From Synechococcus sp. PCC 7502 (GTDB lineage Bacteria > Cyanobacteriota > Cyanobacteriia > Pseudanabaenales > Pseudanabaenaceae), in assembly GCF_000317085.1 (NCBI RefSeq), contig NC_019702.1, forward strand, positions 2,944,394-3,008,393: a stretch of DNA of 64,000 bases, read 5' to 3'. Made by a program: the position numbers and the translations under genes. Of the stretch, positions 47,245 through 56,039 are shown in pieces. Below the pieces are notes generated by a model. It had not been told where the DNA came from. It worked only from the letters and a program-made list of their open reading frames with translations, and searched no databases. Within the stretch, counting starts at the first letter, position 1; each line of letters begins with the position of its first letter.

Positions 47245-47350
47245 TACTTATTTGAGCCATTAAATGCTCTTAAACTACTATTAAATTATTGTGAATGTAA
47301 ACCTTAATTTTAGCCGAATTTTACCTTTTCATCCCCAGTCAATATGGATT

Positions 47351-47854
47351 TTATTTAAGTGTTAAACCTGTGAAATTTCCAGCTATTTTCCCACTTGATT
47401 TTTCCTCAGCCTTCGCTTTCTTTCCCTTAATTTCATACAAATCCCCTGTAAAAGTTCCTGAAACAGATTTACCTACAACCTTAAAAGTAACCTTTCCTGA
47501 AACTTCGTAAACTGGCCCATTAATGATTGCTGTAAAACTTCTTTGGTTAATAGCTACAACACCATTCACCACTTCCGAGACAGCTAAATGAACTTGAGAA
47601 GGTTCTTCAGATAATGATAAATGAGAACCTAAAACATATATACCATTCGTACCTTTTACCAGAGAGGCTTTATCCTCGATCAAAGCTCCCTTCCCTTCCC
47701 AGTGAATGCTACCAGGTTTAGCTTGAACTTGGTTAAGGAGGGCATCAAACTTGGGATTGCCAGACTGGGAATAACCAAAGTTTGTGACTAAAAATAAATT
47801 TGTAGTTAGATTTGTTGTTAGAAATAGGGAGAACAAAAAGATTTTTTTGATCAT
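47351..47854 (-). CDS. exported protein of unknown function
   Basis: 167 aa with a signal peptide (residues 1 to about 28; it contains an LTTNLTTNL duplication) and a likely cut after GYS. The mature part is beta-rich with paired strands (GSIHWEGKGALIEDKASLVK, NGPVYEVSGKVTFKVVGKSV, SGTFTGDLYEIKGKKAKA, KIAGNFTGLTLK), suggesting a small beta-barrel or repeated-strand fold. I do not recognise the family. It is on the same strand as argS, 106 bp upstream of it, with its own gap. Confidence 0.65.
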   Translation of the reverse strand: MIKKIFLFSLFLTTNLTTNLFLVTNFGYSQSGNPKFDALLNQVQAKPGSIHWEGKGALIEDKASLVKGTNGIYVLGSHLSLSEEPSQVHLAVSEVVNGVVAINQRSFTAIINGPVYEVSGKVTFKVVGKSVSGTFTGDLYEIKGKKAKAEEKSSGKIAGNFTGLTLK

Positions 47855-48004
47855 AAAATGATATTAGAGGGGAAAATACATTATCTAGTTCACTTTACCC
47901 TAGGAATAGGTATGGGGGGCAAAACTTCTGAAAATTTACAGACTATTTGCAATTACTACAAAGCTAGATCAGAAATAGGGATAATTGAAGTCTAATTCAC
48001 CCTT

Positions 48005-48236
48005 TTAAATAGTTTTTTTTAACTTAATCATCACCAGTGGAGACTCTCTTAATCCCATCAATAGACCTCCTGCGTATTTAAGAAAATGATGGTGATCCAG
48101 AAGTAGTGAAAAGTGACAAATCATTGCAAGAAGTGCATTATAGTCATGAATAAAGTACCAAATAGCCCTAATATGACTACTTAACTTCCTAGAGGTTTGT
48201 CGCACCAAATGGGAAATGCGTTGACGAAAAGTATTG
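48005..48236 (-). pseudogene. IS1-type transposase C-terminal remnant (as at 24950)
   Basis: The - strand reads NTFRQRISHLVRQTSRKLSS, IRAIWYFIHDYNALLAM and ICHFSLLLDHHHF. At nucleotide level it closely matches the remnant at 24950-25160, less a short deletion in the SRKL region. The N-terminal part is absent. Confidence 0.75.
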
Positions 48237-48244
48237 CATGATTT

Positions 48245-48405
48245 GGGGTAGTGTTACAAGGTTGTTGAACAGATTAAATCAGCGCAGAATAGGAAACTCA
48301 TACCGATCGTGCAACAGAATCGACTTAGAGAAACAAATAGTCTTTCTCGCCAACTGTTTAATTCGAGTTTTCAAAGTTAAATGTTTACACTCAATTTTCT
48401 GAGTA
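48245..48405 (-). mobile_element. fragment of a second IS1-type element
   Basis: The end repeat GGGGTAGTGTTACAAGGTTG begins at 48245. The - strand codes IECKHLTLKTRIKQLARKTI, then CFSKSILLHD, the C-terminus of a classic IS1 InsB-like transposase. It is cut off by IS5 copy C. It is different from the remnant at 48005-48236, which it abuts. Confidence 0.72.
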
Positions 48406-48409
48406 TATA

Positions 48410-49297
48410 GAGCCTGTTTCATATCTATTATGAGCAAGATGTATGATACTTAGAAAATGCTAAATCCATACTCAAGTAGCCTAACAGATAAAGAATGGGA
48501 AATTATAGAACCATTGCTCCCAAAGAAAAAGCAAACTAGACCGCCAACTTGGACAAAAAGACAAATTTTAGACGGCATACTCTACCAACTCAAAAACGGT
48601 TGTAATTGGCGAGATATGCCCCGAGACTTACCACCATTCTCTACAGTGTATCGATACTACAAGGAGTGGAAAGATACAGGTACATTTACTGCGATTATGG
48701 AAGCTTTGCATGCAACAGCCCGTGAACAGTCAAAAAAATCAAAATGGACAACTTTAATCATCATTGACTCACAAGCAGTGAAAATACTTGTAATGCAAGT
48801 ATAGAATCCAAGGGCTTCTGCTCCTACAAAGCAACTAACGGGATCAAAAGACATTTAGCCGTTGACATACTGGGATTTCCTTTTTTCACCTATTTAACAA
48901 GAGCAAATGTATCAGATGACCAAGGACTGATTGAGATGTTAACGTTTAACATTGATTACTTCAAATCGAAGCCAGATGACATTACCCTAACTACGATATT
49001 GCTGGATAGTGGTTATCATATCGAAAAATTGACGACTGATTTACAGAAGGTTTATCCTGAGATTATGACTAAGATTAGGTTTGAAATTTCTCCTAAGGTA
49101 TCAAAGCAACAGAAAGCAGAAAAAGGTCTGTCTGGGTTTGTAGTTGTGCCGACAAGGTGGATACTTGGGTTGAAAGATGCAAAATCTTAGTTAAGAACTT
49201 TGAGAGAACTCTCGTTAATGCTACAGCTAAACTCAATCTTTGCTTTATTCGTTTGATGCTAAAAAGAATTGCTACTCATGAGATATGAAACAGGCTC
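48410..49297 (+). mobile_element. IS5-family insertion sequence, copy C
   Basis: 888 bp with the same GAGCCTGTTTCATATCT ends as copies A and B and TATA on both sides. The A-run at the orfA/orfB junction is A7, not A8, so orfA reads into the orfB frame without shifting. A one-base deletion in the codons after DSQAV (giving KILVMQV) then breaks it, and a deletion after PTRW removes the catalytic Glu segment. Confidence 0.92.
48457..49190 (+). pseudogene. IS5-family transposase of copy C, defective
   Basis: The first part runs 48457-48804 as a natural orfA-orfB fusion through SKKSKWTTLIIIDSQAV, then goes out of frame by a one-A deletion. The C-terminal frame (48936-49190) has TILLDSGYHIEKL but ends RWILGLKDAKS without the catalytic Glu. 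It cannot encode an active enzyme. Confidence 0.88.
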
Positions 49298-49409
49298 TAT
49301 AGAGCCTATTTGAGATCTAATTTTCTGCAAGCTTTATGAGCATTAGCCTTAGAAAATAGAGGTTTAATTTCGCTGTAGCATTAAAGCTACTTTACTTTGA
49401 TGCACTACC
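49298..49409. mobile_element. scar: divergent IS5 end plus an IS1 terminal repeat
   Basis: After TATA, GAGCCTATTTGAGATCT (49302-49318) is a diverged copy of the IS5 end. The following ~60 bp match the IS5 subterminal region in pattern, including CTGTAGCATTA. Then GCTACTTTACTTTGATGCAC TACC (49386-49409) is the terminal repeat of the IS1 type found at 6633 and 29651. Both are stubs. Confidence 0.6.
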
Positions 49410-49443
49410 AATCTTCGCTAGTCATTGGAGATTGGATAGGCGA

Positions 49444-50478
49444 TCACTCATCGTTAATTGCCCAAATTAGCTGCTGAAGATAACCATAGTTATGATGATC
49501 GGTAAACCTCATGATTAAGCGAGGCAAAGAATCTATATAAATGTCTCCATCTTTTTTCTCAGGTTCAAGGGCTTTACTACGTTTAATTTCTCCATCAATG
49601 AGGCGATCGCTAAATAAATCATTGAGTTTTTGCAATTTAGCATCGGAAATATCTTGATTTAAGCGAATCACAAAAATATCTTTGACCCAGCGACTAGAAT
49701 GGTAAACCTTATAGAAATTAGCGATCTTGGCAACTGCTGCGGTAATGTCACTGGTGATTGTATAAAGGCTATGATCTTCAGGATTAATTAATTTCCGCCC
49801 CTGCAAGCAAGTTTGCATATAGCTATCCCATTCTTGCCAGTAGCAGCCATCGGGTTTATCCATTAAAATTATGGGCTTGGGTGTGGATTTCCCAGTTTGC
49901 AGTAATGTTAGGGATTCAAATAACTCATCTTGAGTACCAAAGCCACCGGGAAAAATAGCGATCGCACTGGTCTCTCTGAGGAAAAATAACTTACGGGTGA
50001 AAAAATACTTAAAGTTGACATTGTGGCTATCTAGGATATTGAGGTTTTGTTCTTGCTCAAAGGGTAAATAAATATTTAAGCCAAAGGAATGATCTTTACC
50101 TGCACCTTCATTACCTGCTGCCATAATCCCACCGCCGCCACCAGTTAAAACCATAAATCCAGCCTTAGTAATCTGTTGGGCAAATTCCTGAGCTTGGATA
50201 TATTCAGGGGTATTACTAGCAATACGGGCAGAGCCAAAAATGCTGACTTTGCGAATATGACGATAGGGATGAAACATCTCTAAAGCTTTATACATATCCT
50301 GAAGCGTACCGCTTACTAATTTCCAGTCAAGGCGATCGCTTTCGGTTTGGCTGAGTTGCACGATGAGATTTAATGCTCTATAAATCAACTTACTATGGGG
50401 ATGATCTGGAAGGTTTCCCAGCAGGCGATCGAGGTCTTGCTTGAGATGATTAAAATCTTGGCTGGGGAGTATGCTCAA
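49444..50478 (-). CDS. LOG family protein (TIGR00730-like)
   Basis: 344 aa. The lysine-decarboxylase-like Rossmann fold is clear: VSIFGSARIASNTPEY, LTGGGGGIMAAGNEGAG, the ETSAIAIFPGGFGTQDELFE signature (PGGxGTxxE), and RKLINPEDHSLYTI. Plant LOG enzymes release cytokinin bases from their ribotides; bacterial relatives are 5'-monophosphate phosphoribohydrolases or of unknown specificity. This one has longer N- and C-terminal parts than LOG itself. Start is TTG at 50478; no nearby ATG fits. Confidence 0.85.
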   Translation of the reverse strand: MSILPSQDFNHLKQDLDRLLGNLPDHPHSKLIYRALNLIVQLSQTESDRLDWKLVSGTLQDMYKALEMFHPYRHIRKVSIFGSARIASNTPEYIQAQEFAQQITKAGFMVLTGGGGGIMAAGNEGAGKDHSFGLNIYLPFEQEQNLNILDSHNVNFKYFFTRKLFFLRETSAIAIFPGGFGTQDELFESLTLLQTGKSTPKPIILMDKPDGCYWQEWDSYMQTCLQGRKLINPEDHSLYTITSDITAAVAKIANFYKVYHSSRWVKDIFVIRLNQDISDAKLQKLNDLFSDRLIDGEIKRSKALEPEKKDGDIYIDSLPRLIMRFTDHHNYGYLQQLIWAINDE

Positions 50479-50611
50479 TTTACTGACCTTTTAAGAGGCT
50501 ACGCAATAGTTTTTATGATTTCTATAATAGTAAAGCAGACAATTAGAGGTGAAGAGCAGATAATCATGTACGCTTTAAGTACCAAAATCCTCAATCAATA
50601 GCATTAAAAGT

Positions 50612-52348
50612 TTGAAGACTACCTCTAAACCTTCTGCCTATCAGCAACTAAGCTCATATATTTATCCCCATTGGCGATTAATTGGCAAGGCATTAATTTG
50701 TACAGTTGGTTATATCCTTGGTATGCCTTTACTGGCGCATATTTTTGGTTTAGTGTCTGAGGCGATCGCCCAGAGTAGTTTAGAAGGGATTACGCGTCTA
50801 TCAGGTTTGACGTTATTGCTATTTTTGGTGCAGGGAATATTTCAATATGGGCAGGATAGCATTATGTCCCAAGCTGCCTTAAATATTGCTTTAGATTTGC
50901 GGGTTAAGGTGTATGCCCATCTGCACAGTTTGGATTTAGATTACTTTGCAGAATCGCGCACGGGGGATTTATCCTATCGCCTCACGGAAGATATTGATCG
51001 CATTGCCGAGGTGGTTGGGAAGTTTTTCCATCAGTTTATTCCATCGGTGTTGCAGTTGATCTTAATCCTGTCGTACATGATTTATCTGAACTGGATATTA
51101 ACTTTGACGGTGTTTATTGTGGCTCCATTGTTGGCGGTTTTAGTAGCTTGGTTTGGCGATCGCATGTTAGCGTTAACTCGCCGTAGTCAAGATCAAATTT
51201 CCAATCTATCGTCTTTATTATCAGAGGTATTTAACGGTATCCGCCTAGTTAGGGCATTTGCGGCTGAGGATTATGAAATTAGAAGATTTGAACTAGAGGC
51301 AGAACAGAATCGCATTCGTAAGTATGCTACGGATAAAATTAGGGCAATTCAATATCCTGTTATAAGTCTCCTACAAGCGATGGGGATCATTATTTTGATT
51401 TGGTTGGGAACATGGCAGATTGCCCAAGGAAAATTACAACCCAGTCAGTTTGTGGCATTTATTGCGGCGGTGGCGTTGGTAATCGATCCGATTCGGAATG
51501 TTACCAGTAACTACAATGAAATTAAACAGGCTGAGGCTTCCTGCGATCGCATTTTTGAATTATTTGAAATTAAGCCCGTGGTGGTGGAAAAACCCAATGC
51601 TAAGGCTCTGCCCACGGTTACAGGTAAGGTTGAATATCAGCATATTAATTTTCATTATCAAGCCGATCAACCTGTGCTTAGGGATATTAGCTTTCTCACT
51701 TTTCCCGGTGAAGTGATTGCCCTAGTTGGGTCTTCGGGGGCGGGTAAATCGACATTGATGAATTTATTAATGCGCTTTCATGATCCAGTTACAGGCAGAA
51801 TTTTAATTGATGGCATTGATATTAAAGATGTGACCTTAAAAAGTTTGCGTCAACAAATGGCGATCGTGCCTCAAGATTCCATCCTATTTTCTGGTTCCAT
51901 TGCTGACAATATTGCCTTTGGACAGGAGAATTACGATCTGGAAGAAGTAATCAATGCTGCTAGAATTGCCAATGCCCATGACTTTATTTCCCAGTTTCCT
52001 GAAGGCTATCAAACTTGGGTCGGTGAACGGGGGGTGAATTTATCGGGTGGACAAAAACAACGAATTGCGATCGCCCGTGCCGTTTTACATAATCCTAAAA
52101 TTTTAATCCTCGATGAAGCTACATCAGCCTTGGACGCCGAAGCAGAAGCACTTGTCCAAGAAGCATTGCAAAGAGTGATGAAGGGTCGCACTGTATTTGT
52201 CATTGCCCATCGGTTGGCAACTGTCCGCAATAGCGATCGCATTTTTGTATTAGAGCAGGGACAAATTATTGAATCTGGCACCCATGAAGAGTTAATCAAT
52301 CAAGCAGGTCGGTATGCCATGTTTCATGCTCGGCAGTTTGCTGGCTAA
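50612..52348 (+). CDS. ABC transporter, fused permease/ATPase (exporter type)
   Basis: 578 aa. Six-helix membrane domain (20-310), then Walker A ALVGSSGAGKSTLMNLL, signature NLSGGQKQRIAIARAVL, Walker B ILILDEATSALD, and switch IAHRLATVRNSD. Lipid, peptide or drug export is typical. The start is TTG at 50612, since no upstream ATG is in frame. It resembles the exporter at 39833 in layout, but no heterodimer can be inferred. Confidence 0.92.
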   Translation: MKTTSKPSAYQQLSSYIYPHWRLIGKALICTVGYILGMPLLAHIFGLVSEAIAQSSLEGITRLSGLTLLLFLVQGIFQYGQDSIMSQAALNIALDLRVKVYAHLHSLDLDYFAESRTGDLSYRLTEDIDRIAEVVGKFFHQFIPSVLQLILILSYMIYLNWILTLTVFIVAPLLAVLVAWFGDRMLALTRRSQDQISNLSSLLSEVFNGIRLVRAFAAEDYEIRRFELEAEQNRIRKYATDKIRAIQYPVISLLQAMGIIILIWLGTWQIAQGKLQPSQFVAFIAAVALVIDPIRNVTSNYNEIKQAEASCDRIFELFEIKPVVVEKPNAKALPTVTGKVEYQHINFHYQADQPVLRDISFLTFPGEVIALVGSSGAGKSTLMNLLMRFHDPVTGRILIDGIDIKDVTLKSLRQQMAIVPQDSILFSGSIADNIAFGQENYDLEEVINAARIANAHDFISQFPEGYQTWVGERGVNLSGGQKQRIAIARAVLHNPKILILDEATSALDAEAEALVQEALQRVMKGRTVFVIAHRLATVRNSDRIFVLEQGQIIESGTHEELINQAGRYAMFHARQFAG

Positions 52349-52583
52349 ATCTGGCTAAATATGAAAAGTAACTGCGGATAAAGCAATCACAAATAAATTG
52401 TTTGAATTCTTTATATATTTTCAATCAGGTTTGGATTAATCGGTCTTGGAGTGAGATCACGCACAGTAAAAAAGTAATTTTTCATTCAGATTTCATCTAT
52501 TACACCGTAATTTAAAGAAAAAGATATTTACTCTAAGTAGATTTCTCATACTATGATGATTACATCTCAATCAATCTCTAAAT

Positions 52584-53135
52584 ATGAATCCAAAGTCATC
52601 TCTTGAAACAGTTGCCGAAAAAATTGAACCTAGCCTAAAAGCATTGCAACTGCACTATAAAGATATAGTTGAAAAATACCAACCTATTGTCGATCATGCC
52701 CATTTGCAACTTAAAAGTATTGATGGAATATTATCTGGACTTGCTAGTACACCTGTAAAATCACTAGACTCTCCGCAGACAATTATTCAACCAATTAGTA
52801 AAGTTACTAACGCAACTCCAGCTAAGCCCACGGGAAAAGTTAGAAAAAGTTCTAATACTTCTAAATCAGTTAACGCCGATAATCCAAAATCTCTCACGTT
52901 TGTATCTAAATATAAGAGTGATACTCTAACGTCAGCAGTAGGAAAGATATTGAGCGATCGCCAAGGAAAGGCTGTAGGAATAGAAGAAGTTGTCGCAGTT
53001 CTCTATGGCAAAATCGATGCCGAGCAGTTTAAAGTCGCTAAGGATCGAGTCACCAAAAATTTATCCAAAGGCAAAGTTGCAGGTCTGTGGGAGCGAGTTC
53101 CCAGTCGGTCTGGTTACTATACTGCTAAATCCTAG
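52584..53135 (+). CDS. hypothetical protein, helical N-terminus and winged-helix-like end
   Basis: 183 aa. The first 50 residues are predicted helical (ETVAEKIEPSLKALQLHY). A Ser/Thr/Pro/Lys-rich linker follows (about 55-110), then a compact C-terminal region (LTSAVGKILSDRQGKAVGIE, VVAVLYGKIDAEQFKVAKDR, VTKNLSKGKVAGLWERVP), whose order suggests a winged-helix-like unit. I do not recognise the family. It lies between an ABC exporter and mtnP, with a 235-bp leader containing no other frame. Confidence 0.6.
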   Translation: MNPKSSLETVAEKIEPSLKALQLHYKDIVEKYQPIVDHAHLQLKSIDGILSGLASTPVKSLDSPQTIIQPISKVTNATPAKPTGKVRKSSNTSKSVNADNPKSLTFVSKYKSDTLTSAVGKILSDRQGKAVGIEEVVAVLYGKIDAEQFKVAKDRVTKNLSKGKVAGLWERVPSRSGYYTAKS

Positions 53136-53200
53136 CCATATTTAGGATAGAATTTGGTTCTGGAATATATGCAGTATCTGAATCAGAGGAAATCTAAAAT

Positions 53201-54073
53201 ATGGAAGCAGCAATTGGCGTAGTTGGCGGTAGTGGCTTATATAGTATGGCTGCTCTTCAGAATGTTCAGGAAATTAAAGTGGATACTCCCTTTGGTGAGC
53301 CGTCTGATGTGCTGATCTATGGAACGATAGATCATACTCCTGTAGTCTTTCTTGCCCGTCATGGGCGATCGCACCATTTATTGCCATCGGAAGTCCCCTA
53401 CCGTGCCAATATTTATGCCATGAAGAGTCTAGGGGTAAAGTATATTATCTCTGCTTCTGCCGTCGGTTCCCTGCGAGAACAAATTAAGCCTCTGGATATG
53501 GTGATTCCTCATCAATTTATTGATCGAACGAAAAATCGTATTGCCACTTTTTTTGGACAGGGGATTGTTGCCCATATTACCTTTGCTGATCCCGTGTGTC
53601 TGGCTTTAGCTGATGTACTTGCCACTGCTGCGGAGAGTATTGATTTGGGAACAGGTAAAGTGCGCCGTGGAGGAGTTTATTTATGTATGGAAGGTCCAGC
53701 ATTTTCCACTAAAGCGGAATCTCATCTCTATCGTAGTTGGGGTGCAGATGTAATTGGGATGACAAATTTAACCGAGGCAAAATTGGCGCGTGAAGCTGAA
53801 ATTGCCTATGCTACCCTTGCCCTTGCCACTGACTATGACTGCTGGCACGAAGAACATGATAGTGTATCGGTTTCTATGGTGATTGATAATCTGCATAAGA
53901 ATGCCATCAATGCCCAAAAAATCATTCAAGCAACGGTGAATTTAATTACGGCTAACCCACCAGTATCGGAAGCACACACCGCCCTAAAAAGTGCCATATT
54001 TACGGATTTAACCAAGGTTTCTGCTGCTACTTTGGATAAATTGGGACTGATCATCAAAAAGTATTTGCAATAG
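53201..54073 (+). CDS. mtnP: S-methyl-5'-thioadenosine phosphorylase
   Basis: 290 aa. It cleaves MTA to adenine and 5-methylthioribose-1-phosphate in methionine salvage and polyamine metabolism. The purine nucleoside phosphorylase 2 fold shows phosphate-binding [31 protein letters not shown], base and sulfur-site [35 protein letters not shown], and the catalytic Asp in ATDYDCWH. An agmatine deiminase at 61321 belongs to the linked polyamine area. Confidence 0.95.
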   Translation: MEAAIGVVGGSGLYSMAALQNVQEIKVDTPFGEPSDVLIYGTIDHTPVVFLARHGRSHHLLPSEVPYRANIYAMKSLGVKYIISASAVGSLREQIKPLDMVIPHQFIDRTKNRIATFFGQGIVAHITFADPVCLALADVLATAAESIDLGTGKVRRGGVYLCMEGPAFSTKAESHLYRSWGADVIGMTNLTEAKLAREAEIAYATLALATDYDCWHEEHDSVSVSMVIDNLHKNAINAQKIIQATVNLITANPPVSEAHTALKSAIFTDLTKVSAATLDKLGLIIKKYLQ

Positions 54074-54137
54074 CGATTGCTTGGAAATCTAGCTCTATAG
54101 ACAATTCAAACCTTCGTTTCGGTGAATGACTCGAAGA

Positions 54138-54851
54138 TCAGGAGAATCTCTTGCTGGGAATTTCCTTAAATCTTGGAGTAGCTAAAACCACTACCGCTAT
54201 GACTTTAATATTTGCCGATTTGAGCGTAGCGATCGCCTCATTAATCGTAGCTCCAGTGGTGTAAATATCATCGAATAAAATCACAGAAATTGATTGGTTT
54301 TTAAATTTACTATCTACTCTAAAAGCCGCATTGAGATTATCTTGACGTTCTTGGATCGATTTCGTATCTATTTGTGCCTTGGTATTTTTAACCCGTTGCA
54401 GAATTTGGGGTGCGATCGCTATTTCCGTCATTTGACAAAAACTTTTTGCTAGTAATTCTGCTTGATTAAAACCTCGACTTTTTAGCTTTTCAGGGTGCAT
54501 GGGAATTGGCACGACTTTTAGATTTGCTCTTTTTATTCCTATTTTTATCTGTACTTCCTTAATTAAATTCTGCGCTATCAAGTCTTGATTCCATAACTCT
54601 CCAATTTTGATCCCCAAAGGTATTGATAGTTCTGGATGATTTTCAAATTTACAAGTAGCGATCGCCTGCTTTAAGCTGCCATCATAGACACCCCAAGCAA
54701 ATAGATTGATTTCAGATTTTTGATTTTGATAAAAGTTACGGGATTTACAGGCAGAAATTTGGCGATCGCAATCAATACAAATCACGTTATGGGCAGAACG
54801 TCCGCACAATGGACAGTTAGGCTTGAGAAATAAATTCAGAAAGCTTTGCAT
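54138..54851 (-). CDS. ComF family protein
   Basis: 237 aa. An N-terminal zinc-finger-like four-cysteine region (LKPNCPLCGRSAHNVICIDC) is followed by a phosphoribosyltransferase domain with VVPIPMHPEKLKSRGFNQAE and the PRPP loop ILFDDIYTTGATINEA. ComF proteins assist DNA uptake in natural competence. The ATG directly follows the stop of the serine hydrolase gene, with no spacing, so translation is probably coupled. DprA at 12211 supports a transformable organism. Confidence 0.92.
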   Translation of the reverse strand: MQSFLNLFLKPNCPLCGRSAHNVICIDCDRQISACKSRNFYQNQKSEINLFAWGVYDGSLKQAIATCKFENHPELSIPLGIKIGELWNQDLIAQNLIKEVQIKIGIKRANLKVVPIPMHPEKLKSRGFNQAELLAKSFCQMTEIAIAPQILQRVKNTKAQIDTKSIQERQDNLNAAFRVDSKFKNQSISVILFDDIYTTGATINEAIATLKSANIKVIAVVVLATPRFKEIPSKRFS

Positions 54852-55766
54852 TTAGTCCAAATTAGCCACCACTGACGAGGCGATAAAAGGCAGTATGTCC
54901 ACATTTTGAGCCTGACCTTCGGTAAAAACAACTAGGGTAAATGCCGATTGATTGGGAACTTCAATGTAAGCAGCATCATGACGCACCCTACTCATTAGAC
55001 CTGCCTTTGACCAGAGTTGAGCAGTTTGGGGCAAGCCTCCACCAAGGAAACCTGTAACTTGATTTTCAGGATCAGCTGCTAGGTCTTCGGGTTTAATACT
55101 GCGTTTTAATAATGCCCTCATATTTTGGCAGCGATCGCTATCCACGGCTATCCCAGAAATAATGCTATGTAATAGATGGGCAGTGGCATTAGTGGTTAAT
55201 AAATTACGATTTGCCATATCTTGTCCATAAAAGGCTCTCTCTCTACCGTAGGGACCATCACACCAAGTTTTTTGACAAATATTTAAATATTTATAATCAG
55301 GGACTTCAAGGCTGGCAAAGTAACGATTTACAATCTGCCGTTGATATTTCCAAGTACTAAAAGGAGCATCTGATAGTTCCCCTCCGCTAGTGGTTCCAGT
55401 TAAGACATCTACAATTAAGCTCGTAGCGTCATTACTAGAATCCACAATCATATCTCTTTGGGCGCGGATAATTTCTGGAGTCAGAACCAACATTCTCTTA
55501 TTAGCCCATTCCTGCAATGCCACCATGTAAAATAACTTGACAACACTGGCGGGATAGATTAGCTCTGTACCCCGATGGCTGTAACCAGTTATTTTTTGAC
55601 TCCAAAATGAAATTGGATCACTGGCAGAATTAATAATTGATGGTTGATTATAGGTTAAAAGTGTTAAGGCAATTTGACTGGGAGCAAGGTTAAATTTTTC
55701 TGTGGTTTGGCTAATGAGGCGATCGCCAAGTTCTTGTATCTTCTGATCTATTTCAAAAAATGTCAT
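54852..55766 (-). CDS. class A beta-lactamase-related serine hydrolase
   Basis: 304 aa. It has the SxxK motif in PASVVKLFYM, an SxN-type motif in VDSSNDATSL, and KAG in WSKAGLMSRVRHDAAY. No obvious signal peptide is present, which is unusual for a beta-lactamase; the enzyme is more likely a serine hydrolase of unknown substrate. Its ATG is one base after the stop of the 79-aa membrane protein gene, and its stop abuts comF, so all are in one operon. Confidence 0.85.
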   Translation of the reverse strand: MTFFEIDQKIQELGDRLISQTTEKFNLAPSQIALTLLTYNQPSIINSASDPISFWSQKITGYSHRGTELIYPASVVKLFYMVALQEWANKRMLVLTPEIIRAQRDMIVDSSNDATSLIVDVLTGTTSGGELSDAPFSTWKYQRQIVNRYFASLEVPDYKYLNICQKTWCDGPYGRERAFYGQDMANRNLLTTNATAHLLHSIISGIAVDSDRCQNMRALLKRSIKPEDLAADPENQVTGFLGGGLPQTAQLWSKAGLMSRVRHDAAYIEVPNQSAFTLVVFTEGQAQNVDILPFIASSVVANLD

Positions 55767-55767
55767 A

Positions 55768-56007
55768 TTACTTTCTGACTACTGCCGAAACAATGGTTGT
55801 AATTGTAGCCGTTGCCAGTAAACCAAATGCCAAGTTAACTACCCATTGCGAAGCTTGCTGATAGGCACTAAATCGAATTCCTAATTCTTTTGACTCTTCA
55901 CTTTGTTTTTTAATTGCTTCCGCCATGCTCTCTACAGTTTCCTTTGTGGAGTTAACTGATTCTGCTAGCTTATCTAACATTTCATCTGTCCATCTTGTTA
56001 CTGTCAT
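55768..56007 (-). CDS. small coiled-coil membrane protein
   Basis: 79 aa. A helical, charged first half (DEMLDKLAESVNSTKETVES, MAEAIKKQSEESKELG) with heptad-like spacing is followed by one membrane segment (WVVNLAFGLLATATITTIVS) and a short basic end. This resembles small membrane partners found beside many cyanobacterial genes (DUF1640-like in shape); I do not assign a family. It is 32 bp after the HsdR_N-like gene and 1 bp before the hydrolase. Confidence 0.7.
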   Translation of the reverse strand: MTVTRWTDEMLDKLAESVNSTKETVESMAEAIKKQSEESKELGIRFSAYQQASQWVVNLAFGLLATATITTIVSAVVRK

Positions 56008-56039
56008 TTGAATTTCTCCTATAGTTTTAAATTGAATTC

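Noticed and set aside
47351-47854. Exported protein as a toxin or lectin
   Set aside because: Beta-rich with repeated strands but no recognised motif; a function would be invention.
39833-52348. The two ABC exporters as a heterodimer pair
   Set aside because: They are 9 kb apart, on opposite strands, and each has full ATPase motifs; no evidence for pairing.
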